Source: Phoronis australis (Eukaryota; Phoronida; Phoronidae). From it: a DNA stretch of 64,000 nucleotides. The stretch's first letter is position 1. Every line of letters starts with the position of its first letter. The position numbers were made by a program, and so were the translations under genes. The stretch is taken from NCBI GenBank assembly GCA_002633005.1, contig NMRA01000062.1, positions 607,981 through 671,980 of the forward strand. Reading direction: 5' to 3'. Below, piece after piece: positions 1 through 39,781 of this stretch. The notes below the pieces were generated by a model. The model saw only the letters and a program-made list of their open reading frames with translations. It did not search any database and was not told the DNA's origin.

Positions 1-230
1 GTACTGCCGACGTGCTCTACAAAAGCGCAGCATTGTGGGTAAATACGGAAAATCAGCGAGGGCACTGTGGAATGACAATAATGTCTTCGTTATCGAATCC
101 TCCAAGGACCGTTTCATTTCATTGGCAGACGACAGATGAATTGTGAATTTTTACTGTCACACAACGTCACTCGGTCATTTCATAGTTAGCGGACAGTGGC
201 AAGCAGAAGTGAGCCAGCTACTTTTGATAC

Positions 231-245
231 ATGGTCGTTGGCGTG
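231..245 (+). CDS. COXFA4L3: Coding exon 1 of the COXFA4L3-like gene
   Basis: Fifteen coding bases (ATG plus four codons) before GTAAGA. It is the only nearby ATG whose exon ends in phase 0 at a good donor, as exon 2 requires. Very short, so the weakest part of the model. Confidence 0.55.
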
Positions 246-2417
246 GTAAGAATTCTTTGTCGATCATCTTGTCTGGAGTCAGCATGCCGCGGGCGGACAG
301 GTGAACTTTAATTTTGTCACGTATTACTGTAACAATAAGTCCACAAAAAACAAGGCTGAAGAAAATCTTACTTTAGCTACCAACAGTTTGTAATTTACAT
401 GTAGTACTCGTCACCAAATAGTATTTGGTAAATTTTTAGTACTTACTGAGAATATGACAAAGTTTACACTGAATTATGTTTACTCCTTTTAAATTGAACT
501 GTGAAGTTTTACTATATTCAGTTTTGTCGGAACGAATAGTGTCCGTAAATTACTCAGCGACGGCCGAAGCGTGCCACGCGATAGCATTTCCCTAAGTTTA
601 CTCGAAGCATGTCATTCAACCTTGAGAATCTCTTTCTTTTGTTAATTGCCAGACTGTCTTTCGTCCGATTTCACGACGCGGACGCCAATTACCTACCACA
701 CTGAATGAACACATTATTGTAAACACGCAACGACTCAAAACTCTTGTCAACAAATAAAAGCCTATCGTAGCGTTTTGGTCAATTTTTTATCGCGTTTCTT
801 CCGCGAAAGAAGGATTTTACATAAATTTTCACGAGAAAATCACTTTAGGTAGCCAAACAGGTTAAAAAATAACAAATTCTGTCCTTGAAATTTCAGCCAT
901 TATTTACTGCCGTGAAGATATCGCCAATGCCATAATTGCTCTGTACAACACAACAAGAGCTTAAATCAACTTTCGTGATATCAAGGCAGCCGGCGACACC
1001 GGGTTTCCCGGTTCATATAGACAAAGCTTTGATATAGAGAAGCATTGTCCAAGTATACATGTACCTTCCACTGCACGAAGCATACGGGAATAGCATTGAA
1101 CAACATGCTGGCACTGCACTATCGCACGGTGGACTCTTTCCTACACCGACACCGAACAATCGTGTCCGTAGCGCTCATTACAACGTATCTTGCTATTACT
1201 TTCAGGTGATTCCTCTCGTGAGCATGGTCAGCGTGGCTGTCGCAGGCGGGCTTGCCTTCATGGCTTATTCGCTCTACACAAAACCCGACCTGCAACTACG
1301 ATCCGGGGACTTACGGTTTGAGAACGTCAAGCCAAACGAAACCGTTAAGGTATTAGGACATGCGCAAAATAGATTTACAGTATTCTCGAAATCAGTAGCG
1401 TGCAGAGGTTTAGTGATGCCAGGGGCGATTTTTTAATTATTGGATTCCTCTATCTCTATTCAAATGCATGGACCCTAATGTTGATAAGAAAAGTAAAAAC
1501 GATGAAATATAAAATAGAAACTTTATTCAATTTAACCAGTCACCATTTCAGAAAGTTTATTCACAGTGATTGGATGCCCCCCCTGTGGATGCCCCCCCCC
1601 TGTGGATGCCCATGGCCGTTGCCCCGTCGACGCCCCCTTCTGCACGCTACTGCTTGCAAAATAGAGAAACGCTTCTCGCCTAAGGAATTCTAAGATGGGT
1701 AAGTCATATGTAGTCGTAACGCGTGTGCGTCCACACTATTCACCTTTGTGACAATTTACCTATCGCCAGGATTTTGACTGACGGCTTAACTCACCTATCA
1801 GAAAGCAAAATTCTTGACACACCTTCGTCTGCGTTTCCAAGCCGCCACATAAAAGAGGGTTGTCGGTGACTTTTCACAAGGGGCGTAGCTTGCGAAATGT
1901 CCATTGGTTCCAGTAACTTCGTGGTAGTAGCGGCACTTAGACAGGTGTTTTATGACCTCAATAGGCACATTCAAGAAGAGACGACATATTGTCGATCTGT
2001 ACACAAACGTTAAAAACTATAGTTAAAAAATGTACCTCTAGTGTACAATTTCGAACTCCCAAACCATTTGGAGGAAATTGAATTTGAGTTATCCTTTCGA
2101 GGGGATGCTTGGTGTGCGAACTCACCAGTGCAGCACGGAAAATACTTCGTGGAAATAAGTTACCTGGCCTCGGGTTGTCGATTCGAACTACGCCAAATTT
2201 GGAAGGCGTTTTCTTTTCTGCATAACGCATGCGGGCATTTCCAAATTGAATGCCAGTAGGCCCCACATTTTAAAATACCCATAGTAGTGCCGACTGTGAA
2301 GATATGCTAAGTTGATTATACTGTCTTATTTTCCAGCTCGTAACTATAAACCAGCAGTACAGAGAAATTCCTGAACTAGAAGCCCTCAGGAAAGAGATTG
2401 GGAGTTACAAATCTTAG
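231..2417 (+). CDS. COXFA4L3: COXFA4L3/NMES1-like mitochondrial protein (NDUFA4 family), 3 exons
   Basis: Coding exons are 231-245, 1206-1349 and 2337-2417, all joined in phase 0, giving 79 residues; NDUFA4/NMES1 proteins are usually about 80-85. Exon 1 encodes only MVVGV and ends at a strong donor (GTG^GTAAGA). Exon 2 follows TTTCAG and encodes one hydrophobic segment (residues 6-28, VIPLVSM...MAYSLY) and then TKPDLQLRS and PNETVK. Exon 3 follows TTTTCCAG and encodes LVTINQQYREIPELEAL up to TAG. The pair K-L-V-T-I-N-Q-Q after a single N-terminal membrane span matches NMES1/C15orf48 better than NDUFA4, whose tail has a different motif. Family knowledge: these proteins sit in the inner mitochondrial membrane and associate with cytochrome c oxidase; NMES1 can replace NDUFA4 there. 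Exons 2 and 3 are secure. Exon 1 is inferred from ATG, donor and phase. The gene converges on the CDK14-like gene. Confidence 0.8.
246..1205 (+). other. Intron 1 of the COXFA4L3-like gene
   Basis: About 960 bases of AT-rich sequence. A second ATG at 284 with a GTGAAC donor lies here but would end in the wrong phase. The first 230 bases of the window are the upstream flank; I see no clear TATA element there. Confidence 0.5.
1206..1349 (+). CDS. COXFA4L3: Coding exon 2 of the COXFA4L3-like gene (membrane span)
   Basis: 144 bases, 48 codons, flanked by TTTCAG and GTATTA. Encodes the whole transmembrane helix and the hydrophilic TKPD and PNETVK stretch. Confidence 0.85.
1350..2336 (+). other. 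Intron 2 of the COXFA4L3-like gene
   Basis: About 990 bases. It contains a short C-rich direct repeat at 1573-1610 (GGATGCCCCCCC type, two to three copies) and no other recognisable element. Confidence 0.5.
2337..2417 (+). CDS. COXFA4L3: Coding exon 3 of the COXFA4L3-like gene
   Basis: Starts after TTTTCCAG and encodes LVTINQQYREIPELEALRKE plus a short tail, then TAG at 2415-2417. The VTINQQ core is the family-diagnostic part. Confidence 0.85.
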   Translation, partial: LVTINQQYREIPELEALRKEIGSYKS

Positions 2418-2422
2418 GTTAA

Positions 2423-2447
2423 TGCCACACTGCGTGCAGCTGTGGCA
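2423..2447 (+). other. Stem-loop just after the COXFA4L3-like stop codon
   Basis: TGCCACA pairs perfectly with TGTGGCA around a CTGCGTGCAG centre that can itself pair. It begins 6 bases after the TAG and so would lie at the start of the 3' UTR. Function unknown; it may be chance. Confidence 0.4.
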
Positions 2448-2909
2448 CGGTAGAGTTGGACTGTCTGTGCCGTATTGGAAGACTATACCCTGTCGCTTTA
2501 TAGCGACCAGTATTTGTGATCGCGGACGTAGAGATTATCTAGCCTTGAGGAAAACTGAAAGAACATCTTTAGTTTGAGCAAGCATTAGATGGACGGGTAA
2601 AAACTAAAAGAAAACCGTCGTAACTGGAAAAGCACGTGCATTAGTCACGCGAAGAACCAAAAAGAAAACAAGCGGTGCGCCATACGCAGCTTTAACTGGT
2701 ACTCAAGGCTGTTATTATAAATAACTACCTAAGATATAACACGAGAAGATATCAAAAACATATGCCATATTTTGAAGAATTCATCCGTTTTCAAGGCAAA
2801 TATAAAACATATAACACACAAGCCTCCATTGCTGTCTATCGAAAAACTAACGCTATATTGCAAGTAGGAGCGAAGGATAACTGGGTTCTGAATGCGCGCA
2901 CCCAGCCTT

Positions 2910-3020
2910 TAATATGGGGGGAGGGGCGGGGGCTCGAATTTCTCTTGTTTCTCTGAGGCGGACCTTTTTGTCCACTTCGCCAAATGAGGGGGGGGGGCTC
3001 GTTCGAGCCCCCGAGCCGCC
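2910..3020. repeat. GC-rich inverted and palindromic tract
   Basis: G-runs at 2915-2931 and 2990-2998 are followed by C-runs. A hairpin GGGGGCTCG-TT-CGAGCCCCC sits at about 2993-3013, with a further GGGGGCTCG copy near 2926. It stands out from the AT-rich surroundings. It could be the end of an old transposon. Confidence 0.4.
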
Positions 3021-6000
3021 CCCCCAGGTGAGCGCATGTTCTGATGGAACAGGCTGGCCGCGTGCATATCACGATGCACTTAGGCGGGGCAACTTGACCG
3101 TCCCGCACGCGACACGACGTAACACTCATGATTTCGTCGGTGTTTAGTACGTTTCCGATCTACTAAGACGAACATGCTCTGTTGACCAAACAGAACCAGT
3201 CCTCAGCAGTATACTGAGAATCGTAAAAAAATAACAGCAAATGTCAGCAGTGATAATTCTTTATTGGTTTATTACGATCCACGTGTCAACCATTAAAACG
3301 TGTGGTGGTGCGCATTAGATGCTAAAAAATATTCTCTTACAAGTGGTTCCAGAAACAACACATGGTGACCTAGCGTTGAGTATAAACGCTCAAATGTGGT
3401 TATACGTGTTCATGTAACAATGGCTTTCAAAGAGCAAATCGTGATCGTCCAACTACCGTTGATTGGTTACTGCTAAATTTTTCAAAGAACTATATTAGCA
3501 ACCATAACCAGCGACTAGAGATCTCATCTCTCTGTAATAACCACGCAAATTCCCTGCTTTTCGGCCACCAAGTATTTCATGGTCATCCCTTAAAAATTAA
3601 CGTCGTCAACAGCAGTCTCTTGGACAACAACAGACGAAGTCATAAACGTGCCTGACGGAAGATTTACCATTCAAGCTTATCATAATTGAGCGTATGAACC
3701 TAACAGTGCATAAGAAAGTAAGGTTTAACACAGCTGTAATGGCTGAACCAGTCTAGACGTGCCAACAGGAATCAGACCTTTTTGACAAACCACAAGCAAA
3801 AAAGAAACTGAAACCATTCTTAACACGCTGTGTACAAATAAGTTCGGTTTGTTTAACTACGATAAGAAAATAGGTTTCTATGAATCTATTAATATCACGA
3901 ACAAATATTATGAGGGGGAAATAAGATGAGCAAAGGTGAAAGGCCAAATAACATTTTAAGACGGCCTTACAAGTAGAGTCTACACGTGTCGTGGGAATCG
4001 TACAAAATAAAATATCTCAGAACAAAACAAAACAAAAATGCAAGACAGACAACAAATTGTAACTGGTTTGGTTATATCTACATTCCAGCTCAGTTGGCCG
4101 GTGAAACTGTAGGAAGGTGGTGGATGGCGGCAACGGGGACAGCAGCACGTCCCTCGCAACAACAGGAAACTGAATGGTCTGCGGAGTTGTAGGGAATAGC
4201 TAAACACATACTTGCGACAACATAACTTCAAAACACGGGGTCAACAAATAACTTGCAAGATACACGACTAAAATAACGGTAAATCTTGGAAGCACCACTC
4301 ATTCATAAGCAGGCACCTACTATAAATTTTTATTTTACGACATACCATAACGCATTTTTGTCGTCATAGGTACGCATACCGGTATTACAAGGATCTGGAC
4401 TTGGGGAATGTGACGCCAGCGAGATCCACGACTGGGTATCTAAATTAAGAGTCCCTAAGTGTACGAGAAAGTCGGGCAAAATGAAATGTCTTCGAAAATG
4501 ACATGCGTTTTTTTACTGCTGGTTTTTGAAATTAAGAAAAACCCAACTTTTTCCTCCACATTTTACTCACTTGAGACCGGTAAAATTGCAGAAATTCTTG
4601 CAGTATTCTCGAAAAATCAACAAGCCGTGAAAATTTTCATGGATACTACCTTGTAGTACGTTCTTTTGCTTTTTAAAAACAAGGTAATGGTTTAACTAAC
4701 ACCTGTTCACTTAAAGTGAATTATATCATCTATTGTCGGGCTTGCTTACATCGAGTCCCAATAACAACTTACTAATATATGATCAGAACAATTGCACTGG
4801 GGACCGTTTTGCTTAGTTTTCAACCAGAAACATTGAATTTGGGTACCCCAGCGAAGCTTTCTTTAGCGGCGTCTTATTAATTTGGCGTAGATACTCGAGA
4901 CTTCATTTGGTACCATACACACAACTAGCTAGGCTATCTCTCCATGTCCATGTGCATACGCGCTCAGGCATCCACAAAATGAAGTTTACCAACTTGGGCT
5001 TCCTGCTTGATAACGTATGCTAGCGCCACCTATTGTAAACCTGTTATGCGCCGAGTCCAAGTGTTTCGCTGCTGTCGGGCACATTGACATCAAAAGCCAA
5101 CACTAGCACATATTATCTTGCTGGTATCTGGTTATCTCCCCATGTAAAAATATATATTTTTGCTTTTTAACTGTGCTTCATTTTGTTTGCATCCCAAACT
5201 TGACGGTAATTGTCTAGTATTTGAGAGGACTCACAAAATGCCAATTTCCAAACCATGTTGCATTGGCAGCTTTTGGTAAGCCAACTTGTGGTCAAGCTGG
5301 TCTCGCCCCCTGGTGGCTGCTGCTGGGGTGGGATGTGTACTTGCAGTTAAAGGAACCAAAAAATTCCCCTCGCTCGAGAGGACCCTATTTCGTTGATTCT
5401 CGTGGATACAGGTGCTGCTCTCAGTAATGGTATCATGACTTCTATCTACCAACACATCTTCTTAAATCGGTGATATGTTCAACCCCATTGCTACAATTGA
5501 TCTAGGCCATTAAAACACCACAGATGTTTTGCTTCAGATGCACCGGTACAAAGATGAAATCAACTTAATATGTCTTAATACACCCATTCTAATTCTGAAA
5601 AAATGTTTTCAAGGTCTCTGTTTCAGAACAAAATCATTTGTGCATGTTTTCCTATAATCTTGATATTTCAATTTTTGACAGTAACTGGAATGGGCTCAAA
5701 TCTCCTGCCATCTGACCTAACATGCCCTACCAGCTTTCCAAGAAATCAAATAACTGTTTTTTTAAAGAAAACTATTAGTCTGTATTGTGGTTGTTCTTCA
5801 TATTATCCACCATACAATCTAACAAAAACATGTGATGGCCCGACTTTCTCCTACAGAGACTCTTAATCTCGTAACTTTCTTTAGCTTGCGACCGAACTTC
5901 ACAAGGTACATGACATAACACACAAACACTATTGAGTAATAAACTACAGCCATAAACAATTAATGTAAAGCCCCACATGGGGAGCTGTGTGTCAACAAAT

Positions 6001-6760
6001 GAACATCTAGTTCCAACAAATGACTAGCTGAGTTCATAAAGGGACCACCATTACAAATATCAACAATAAACATTATCTTCAATTCACAGCACCATTATTA
6101 CAAGTAACAGCTCCACTACAGGGATAAACATACAGATGAGAAGAGCTACTACAGCAGTTTGTTGACTGGCAATTCTCGTTACACAACATTCCACAGTGTT
6201 ACACACTTGAAAATGGTCAAACTTCACAGGCCCATTTGTTCCGTGTTCTGTTGTGAAAGTACGCACCTGTAGTCGCTACCGACAACAACGGGAAACTCAG
6301 AGTTGAAAATAGAGGTGTAATAAAGGTAAATTTCACGTCAAAAATTTCAACCAAGTGCTGTGTTACCTCAGGCAGATATACCTGGATTGATGCCACTCAG
6401 ACATCAGAGTCATAACATATACATATACATATAATATCACAGTCATACTGGTGTATATGACTGGGTAAACAACATGTCATAATGGTGTTATGACAGGGTT
6501 AACAACATGTCTCCCATCAGTCATAATGGTGTTTATGACCACGTTTTCCTTACAACTCAAGTTTAGCGATCCCAGAGCTGATAACAGTCTAATCAACAGA
6601 CTCGACTGGTTACACAGTACCCAATACACATAGAAGATTGCAAACAGCCAACGTGTACTTCAGAGACACCACAGGTGAAAACATGCTTCTCATTTGTATC
6701 TGGAAACTTTCAGACTTGCAGTACAGCACCAGTTAGCTAGACTATTGACGGACAAGCAAG
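3021..6760. other. Intergenic DNA between the two converging genes
   Basis: No coding exon recognised on either strand. Degenerate short repeats occur at 6410-6540 (GTCATAATGGTGTTATGAC type, three copies). An 87-codon frame at 5603-5866 begins with a hydrophobic stretch, but nothing else supports it as a gene. Confidence 0.4.
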
Positions 6761-6769
6761 GCAGGCTTC

Positions 6770-6955
6770 AGCTGATTCCCAAGTCTCTCAAGTCAATTAG
6801 CATGCTGCTGATGTCCGATTGACAAGTTTCCCCAGTCTATCAGCATGCTGTTGATGTCTCATTCCCAAGTCTCCCCAGACTATCAGCATGCTGTTGATGT
6901 CTCATTTCCAAGTCTCCCCAGACTATCAGCGTGGTGGTGACGTGTCACTTCCAAG
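6770..6955. repeat. 43-bp minisatellite, about four copies
   Basis: The motif CAGCATGCTGTTGATGTCTC recurs at about 6798, 6841, 6884 and 6927, an exact 43-base spacing. The last copy has diverged. It lies 220-400 bases downstream of the kinase stop codon, so it may be in that gene's 3' UTR if the transcript runs past the first poly(A) signal. Confidence 0.8.
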
Positions 6956-7140
6956 CTGGGCACTCTAAGTGCCACAACGTACACAGTGAAAAGAGATCTT
7001 TGTGCCAATGTTTGAGATTTTTCAACCACTTTGGATGTACTTGTCAACCTCAAAGGCGGTCAACAGACCGTGAGTCCTGTAGCGGTCAGTGCCACCTTCA
7101 GCAAGAGTTGGATTTAGCCAGTCTACCACAGCTGGGCACG

Positions 7141-7146
7141 TTTATT
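7141..7146 (-). terminator. Possible poly(A) signal of the CDK14-like gene
   Basis: AATAAA on the minus strand, 31 bases after the stop codon at 7177-7179. It would give a very short 3' UTR; other signals further downstream are possible. Confidence 0.35.
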
Positions 7147-7176
7147 GTGGCAGTATGTCGGTGCGAAAGGCAACTC

Positions 7177-36280
<29,104 letters not shown>

Positions 36281-37255
36281 TAACCTGTGAGGAAGGTGAG
36301 AAACGACGCTAGCGACGTCAGTGGTTCATATGCAGAGTGAATGCCGCTATGTTGCGGTGCATCGCTCCCGCTTGTCCGAACTAAGCAGCTGCGAGGAAAG
36401 CGGGTATATCGTTTTTTACATTCTCGACAGTCCGAAATGCTTAGGAAGTGGCTCATGGTAGTGAAGAATGAAATGTACGCTGTAAATAGCAAGTATGAGG
36501 CGGTGTCTGCGGCCTGCAGACGTCGACAGTGCCTGACGAATGCCGGCTTACCAAATTACTCCATACGTTCCGTTGTCTGAGCTTGTTAACGGCGCCTCTG
36601 TAGTATTTCTTCATCACTGTATTCCTGTTCAAATTGATAGCCTATAAAACTTAACGATCCACCAGCGAAGTCGGGATTGCGAGTTGCCATGTTGGTGTTT
36701 ATTACTGGGCGTTCTTTTTCAAAATGAATTATTCTCACTCTAACCAATACTTATATAAAACTGAAACAAAGTCTGTCTCATTAGATGCAATTTGTAATGC
36801 CTTTGGAGTTTTCGTGAGAGCAAATGATTTGAGAAGCCAGCAATGAATAAATCACTGCCTTACGGGCTTCAGGTGCAATAAAACTAATTGACGGGACACC
36901 AAGGCTGTGTGAGCTCATGCTAATTTAGTGTTTGCTGGCAGAAACTGTTGTGAAACAACCCGATTTCCATCCCACGGCCAGGTGTTAGGGGATCTTTATT
37001 TATATTTACATTATTCAAATAATGATTGTCAATGTACAACTTCTGCCCTGACGGTGCTGTGGCCAAAGCGGAACCTGAATTCGCGGACCCCCACGAGTAA
37101 GTAGATTAGCATTTTCGTGGTAATTCACCAACATAATAACGTCCACATTACTTTGGCTCACTAGTATAGTATTTTGTTGACAGGAAGTTTAGTTTCCACT
37201 GAACTTTGGCTGGTTTATGTTCGTGATGTCTGATCAGTTTCCGAGCCACTGGCCN

Positions 37256-39781
37256 ATTCAAGCCCCCCATTTTTGGGCCGGGCGCACGCATGTCACGCAC
37301 CTACTTTCACAACAGAGTCTGATCCACGAGAACTGAATTTGAACCCTAGGTGATATACTGAAGTGCGAGTACATTTTTGGGACACCTGATATTTTAGGAG
37401 CTACTACTTTCACAAAACATGGCTCTCCACAAACATTAAAAGCACATTTAAGGATGTGTGAGTCTTTATAAATTGGTAGCAAGCATCAAGCAGTCCATGC
37501 CTGCATTTAAAAAAACAGCAGTTGGACATTTAAAGCCCATTATGGTAGTAAATCTGGACAAGTAATGGCACATGTTCTTACGGAGTGAATCAACACCTCA
37601 AACTGCAATTCTAAAGTGGATCAATTTGGGAAGTTTGTATTTACTCACAGTTGTAACCTGTGACTACATACCTCATCATCTTCATTCTCCACAATAGTGT
37701 CTTCTCTTGAAATTGCTGGAATGGAATTTAATGTTAATTTAACATGAAGTTAATATGGATTAAATACCACGAGAATTTAATATTAAGTTGTCAAGAGTAA
37801 GAACTGGCTTTGGCCGACTAAGAGTCAGTAACAGCAATTCGGTGAAAAAAATGGGTAACTCAGACGTCTTCTGTGAGTTGGCAACAGGCTGAAGATTTTC
37901 CCTTTATGCAGAACAGGGAAAATTAGATTTGGAACGATGTTTGCTATCTCATGTTTGCTATCTCACTACCATGTTTGCTAACTCACTACCCAAGGTTTAA
38001 CAATTGGTCTAATAGGTTCAAACATTACCAGTAATTCACTTTGAGGACTGCTGACATAATGACCACTACAAGATTTGAATTACACATGTCCTTTCATAAG
38101 TGCACATATGGAAGTCTCTCCAGACTTCTTCAACTAGAAAACATTTCTGAGCAGTAGAGTGTGAATGTGACTAGGTAAGGATTACGTAGGTGACAGAATC
38201 CCAGCTACATACACAGAGTATTAATTTAATTTTGCACTTAACTGCAAAACCGAGGCAAAACCTTCAGGTGTCACAATTTGCACTACAGCAAAACGGGTGT
38301 GCATGCGTGTTGGAAGAGCAGAAGAAATTCAAGCAATCTATGGTCAAGGGGACAACTAGGGAATAAAATAACTTGAGTCTTTTTTCACAGGGCTCACTGA
38401 AGATATAAAGTGACTGCCCTGAATTTGTTCCCACTGGATGGAGAAAATGACTGGTTGTTGATCATCAATATGCCCCCCAAAGCCCTTTCCCAGTCAATGG
38501 GTCACATATCAAGGAGATATAATTTATGCAATTAGTCATACTCTTGAGACTCAGGTGACTAAAACAGGACCATGTAACACATCCCTTAGGTCATGTTTAG
38601 ACAATAACACACTGCAACTGACACCAGGCAACTTACATATACAAGATGATCAGTGTCAAGCAGTTGTTTACCCTACAACACAACTCAGAAATAATAGCAG
38701 GAATGTGGAGAGCTCATGCACAAAGATGCAAATTGCAGAAGTCACAGATAATTACTCGTTGTTGTTGATTGTTTTTAAGGTGCTTCTAATTCCCCCAAGT
38801 GAATTTAATTTGTGACATTGAGCTTTGTTCCAATGACTTTTTTTTGATCAGCTGAACGCTTTCATCAGTAGGCCTACAATACATTACGTACATTTGAACT
38901 GAACCCAGTCTCAACTGTTAACTGTGTGTAATATTATGACAATTCCCTAACAATTAAAATAAATGGTGGTCAATGTCATAAGTTAGATGACAAGGCACTG
39001 GACAGCTGACTAGCAAATTGTAAAAACTGTGCGGAAATGATCACATGTATCGGTATGTGCGTAATTTTGCGATCCCTTTCGCCAAGCACCTGAGTTTTGG
39101 GCTTTAATGACATATAGTCGACACGGAGCAAGATGGTCGTCGTGCAAGAATGCTCTACCTCACCAAGGGGTGACATCTTTTGTTACCCTTGGTGTCAATC
39201 TGCTCCCTGTCAGTCCTGTTTATGCATATACTAGCCCTCAATCATCTAATTCCTGTCAGCTGATCTATGTCAACTTTTGTAGTGTTAGGGACAACAGAGA
39301 CAACTTTTTGACCCCACAGCAAAATCGGAAGTCACTTACAATTACAACTCTGAATTTTTCCCAATTGCAAACGGATTATGCAGAATGGTAACTTGCAGAA
39401 CATCAGACTGAAATGTTGGGAGAAATAACATAAGAGACATTTTTCGACGGCCCATAAAAACAATCGAGCTGAGCTGTCATGCCGGAAATCGAATCAAGTC
39501 CAGGGAAACAGATCTAGGGGCACGCCCAATTTTGGCATGATCAGCGTAACTAAGTCTCGGAGCCTTCATGACTCGGGTGCCAAAGACTCTCCTTACAATA
39601 TTAATTGAGCTCAACAAAATAAAAAAACAACATTTAAAATTGATTTGATGACAGAAGAGCTAACACCTTTGTTGGATGACGCTTCACAAAGTTCAAATGA
39701 AGACGAATGTTTAATAAACTTCTTTTAAGTTTTCAGGAAAAAATGAGAAATGTGAATAAGTCAAAAACTACCAATTTAAAG
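37256..39781. repeat. Direct duplication, unit 2 (~2.53 kb)
   Basis: Second copy, same orientation. It begins directly after a single N at 37255, so an assembly artefact (two haplotypes placed in tandem) must be considered. The sequence between the units (36178-37254) is unique and holds the CpG-rich first exon of the kinase. Confidence 0.95.
37672..37705 (-). CDS. Duplicate copy of CDK14-like exon 2
   Basis: Exon sequence, acceptor and donor are identical to those of 34040-34073. It lies upstream of the candidate first exon, so it could be used only from a more distal promoter. Its length (34 or 44) is not a multiple of three, so including both copies would shift the frame; at most one can be used per transcript. 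Confidence 0.45.

Noticed and set aside
284-300. Alternative first exon ATG CCG CGG GCG GAC AG^GTGAAC
   Set aside because: Would end in phase 2 and put exon 2 out of frame, whereas 231-245 ends in phase 0.
5603-5866. 87-codon frame with hydrophobic N-terminus and later cysteines
   Set aside because: No family motif or splice context; in intergenic AT-rich DNA.
39027-39040. TGTGCGGAAATG, the core of vertebrate miR-147
   Set aside because: Twelve-base match in the wrong place (not near the NMES1-like gene), absent from the other duplication copy, no precursor hairpin seen.
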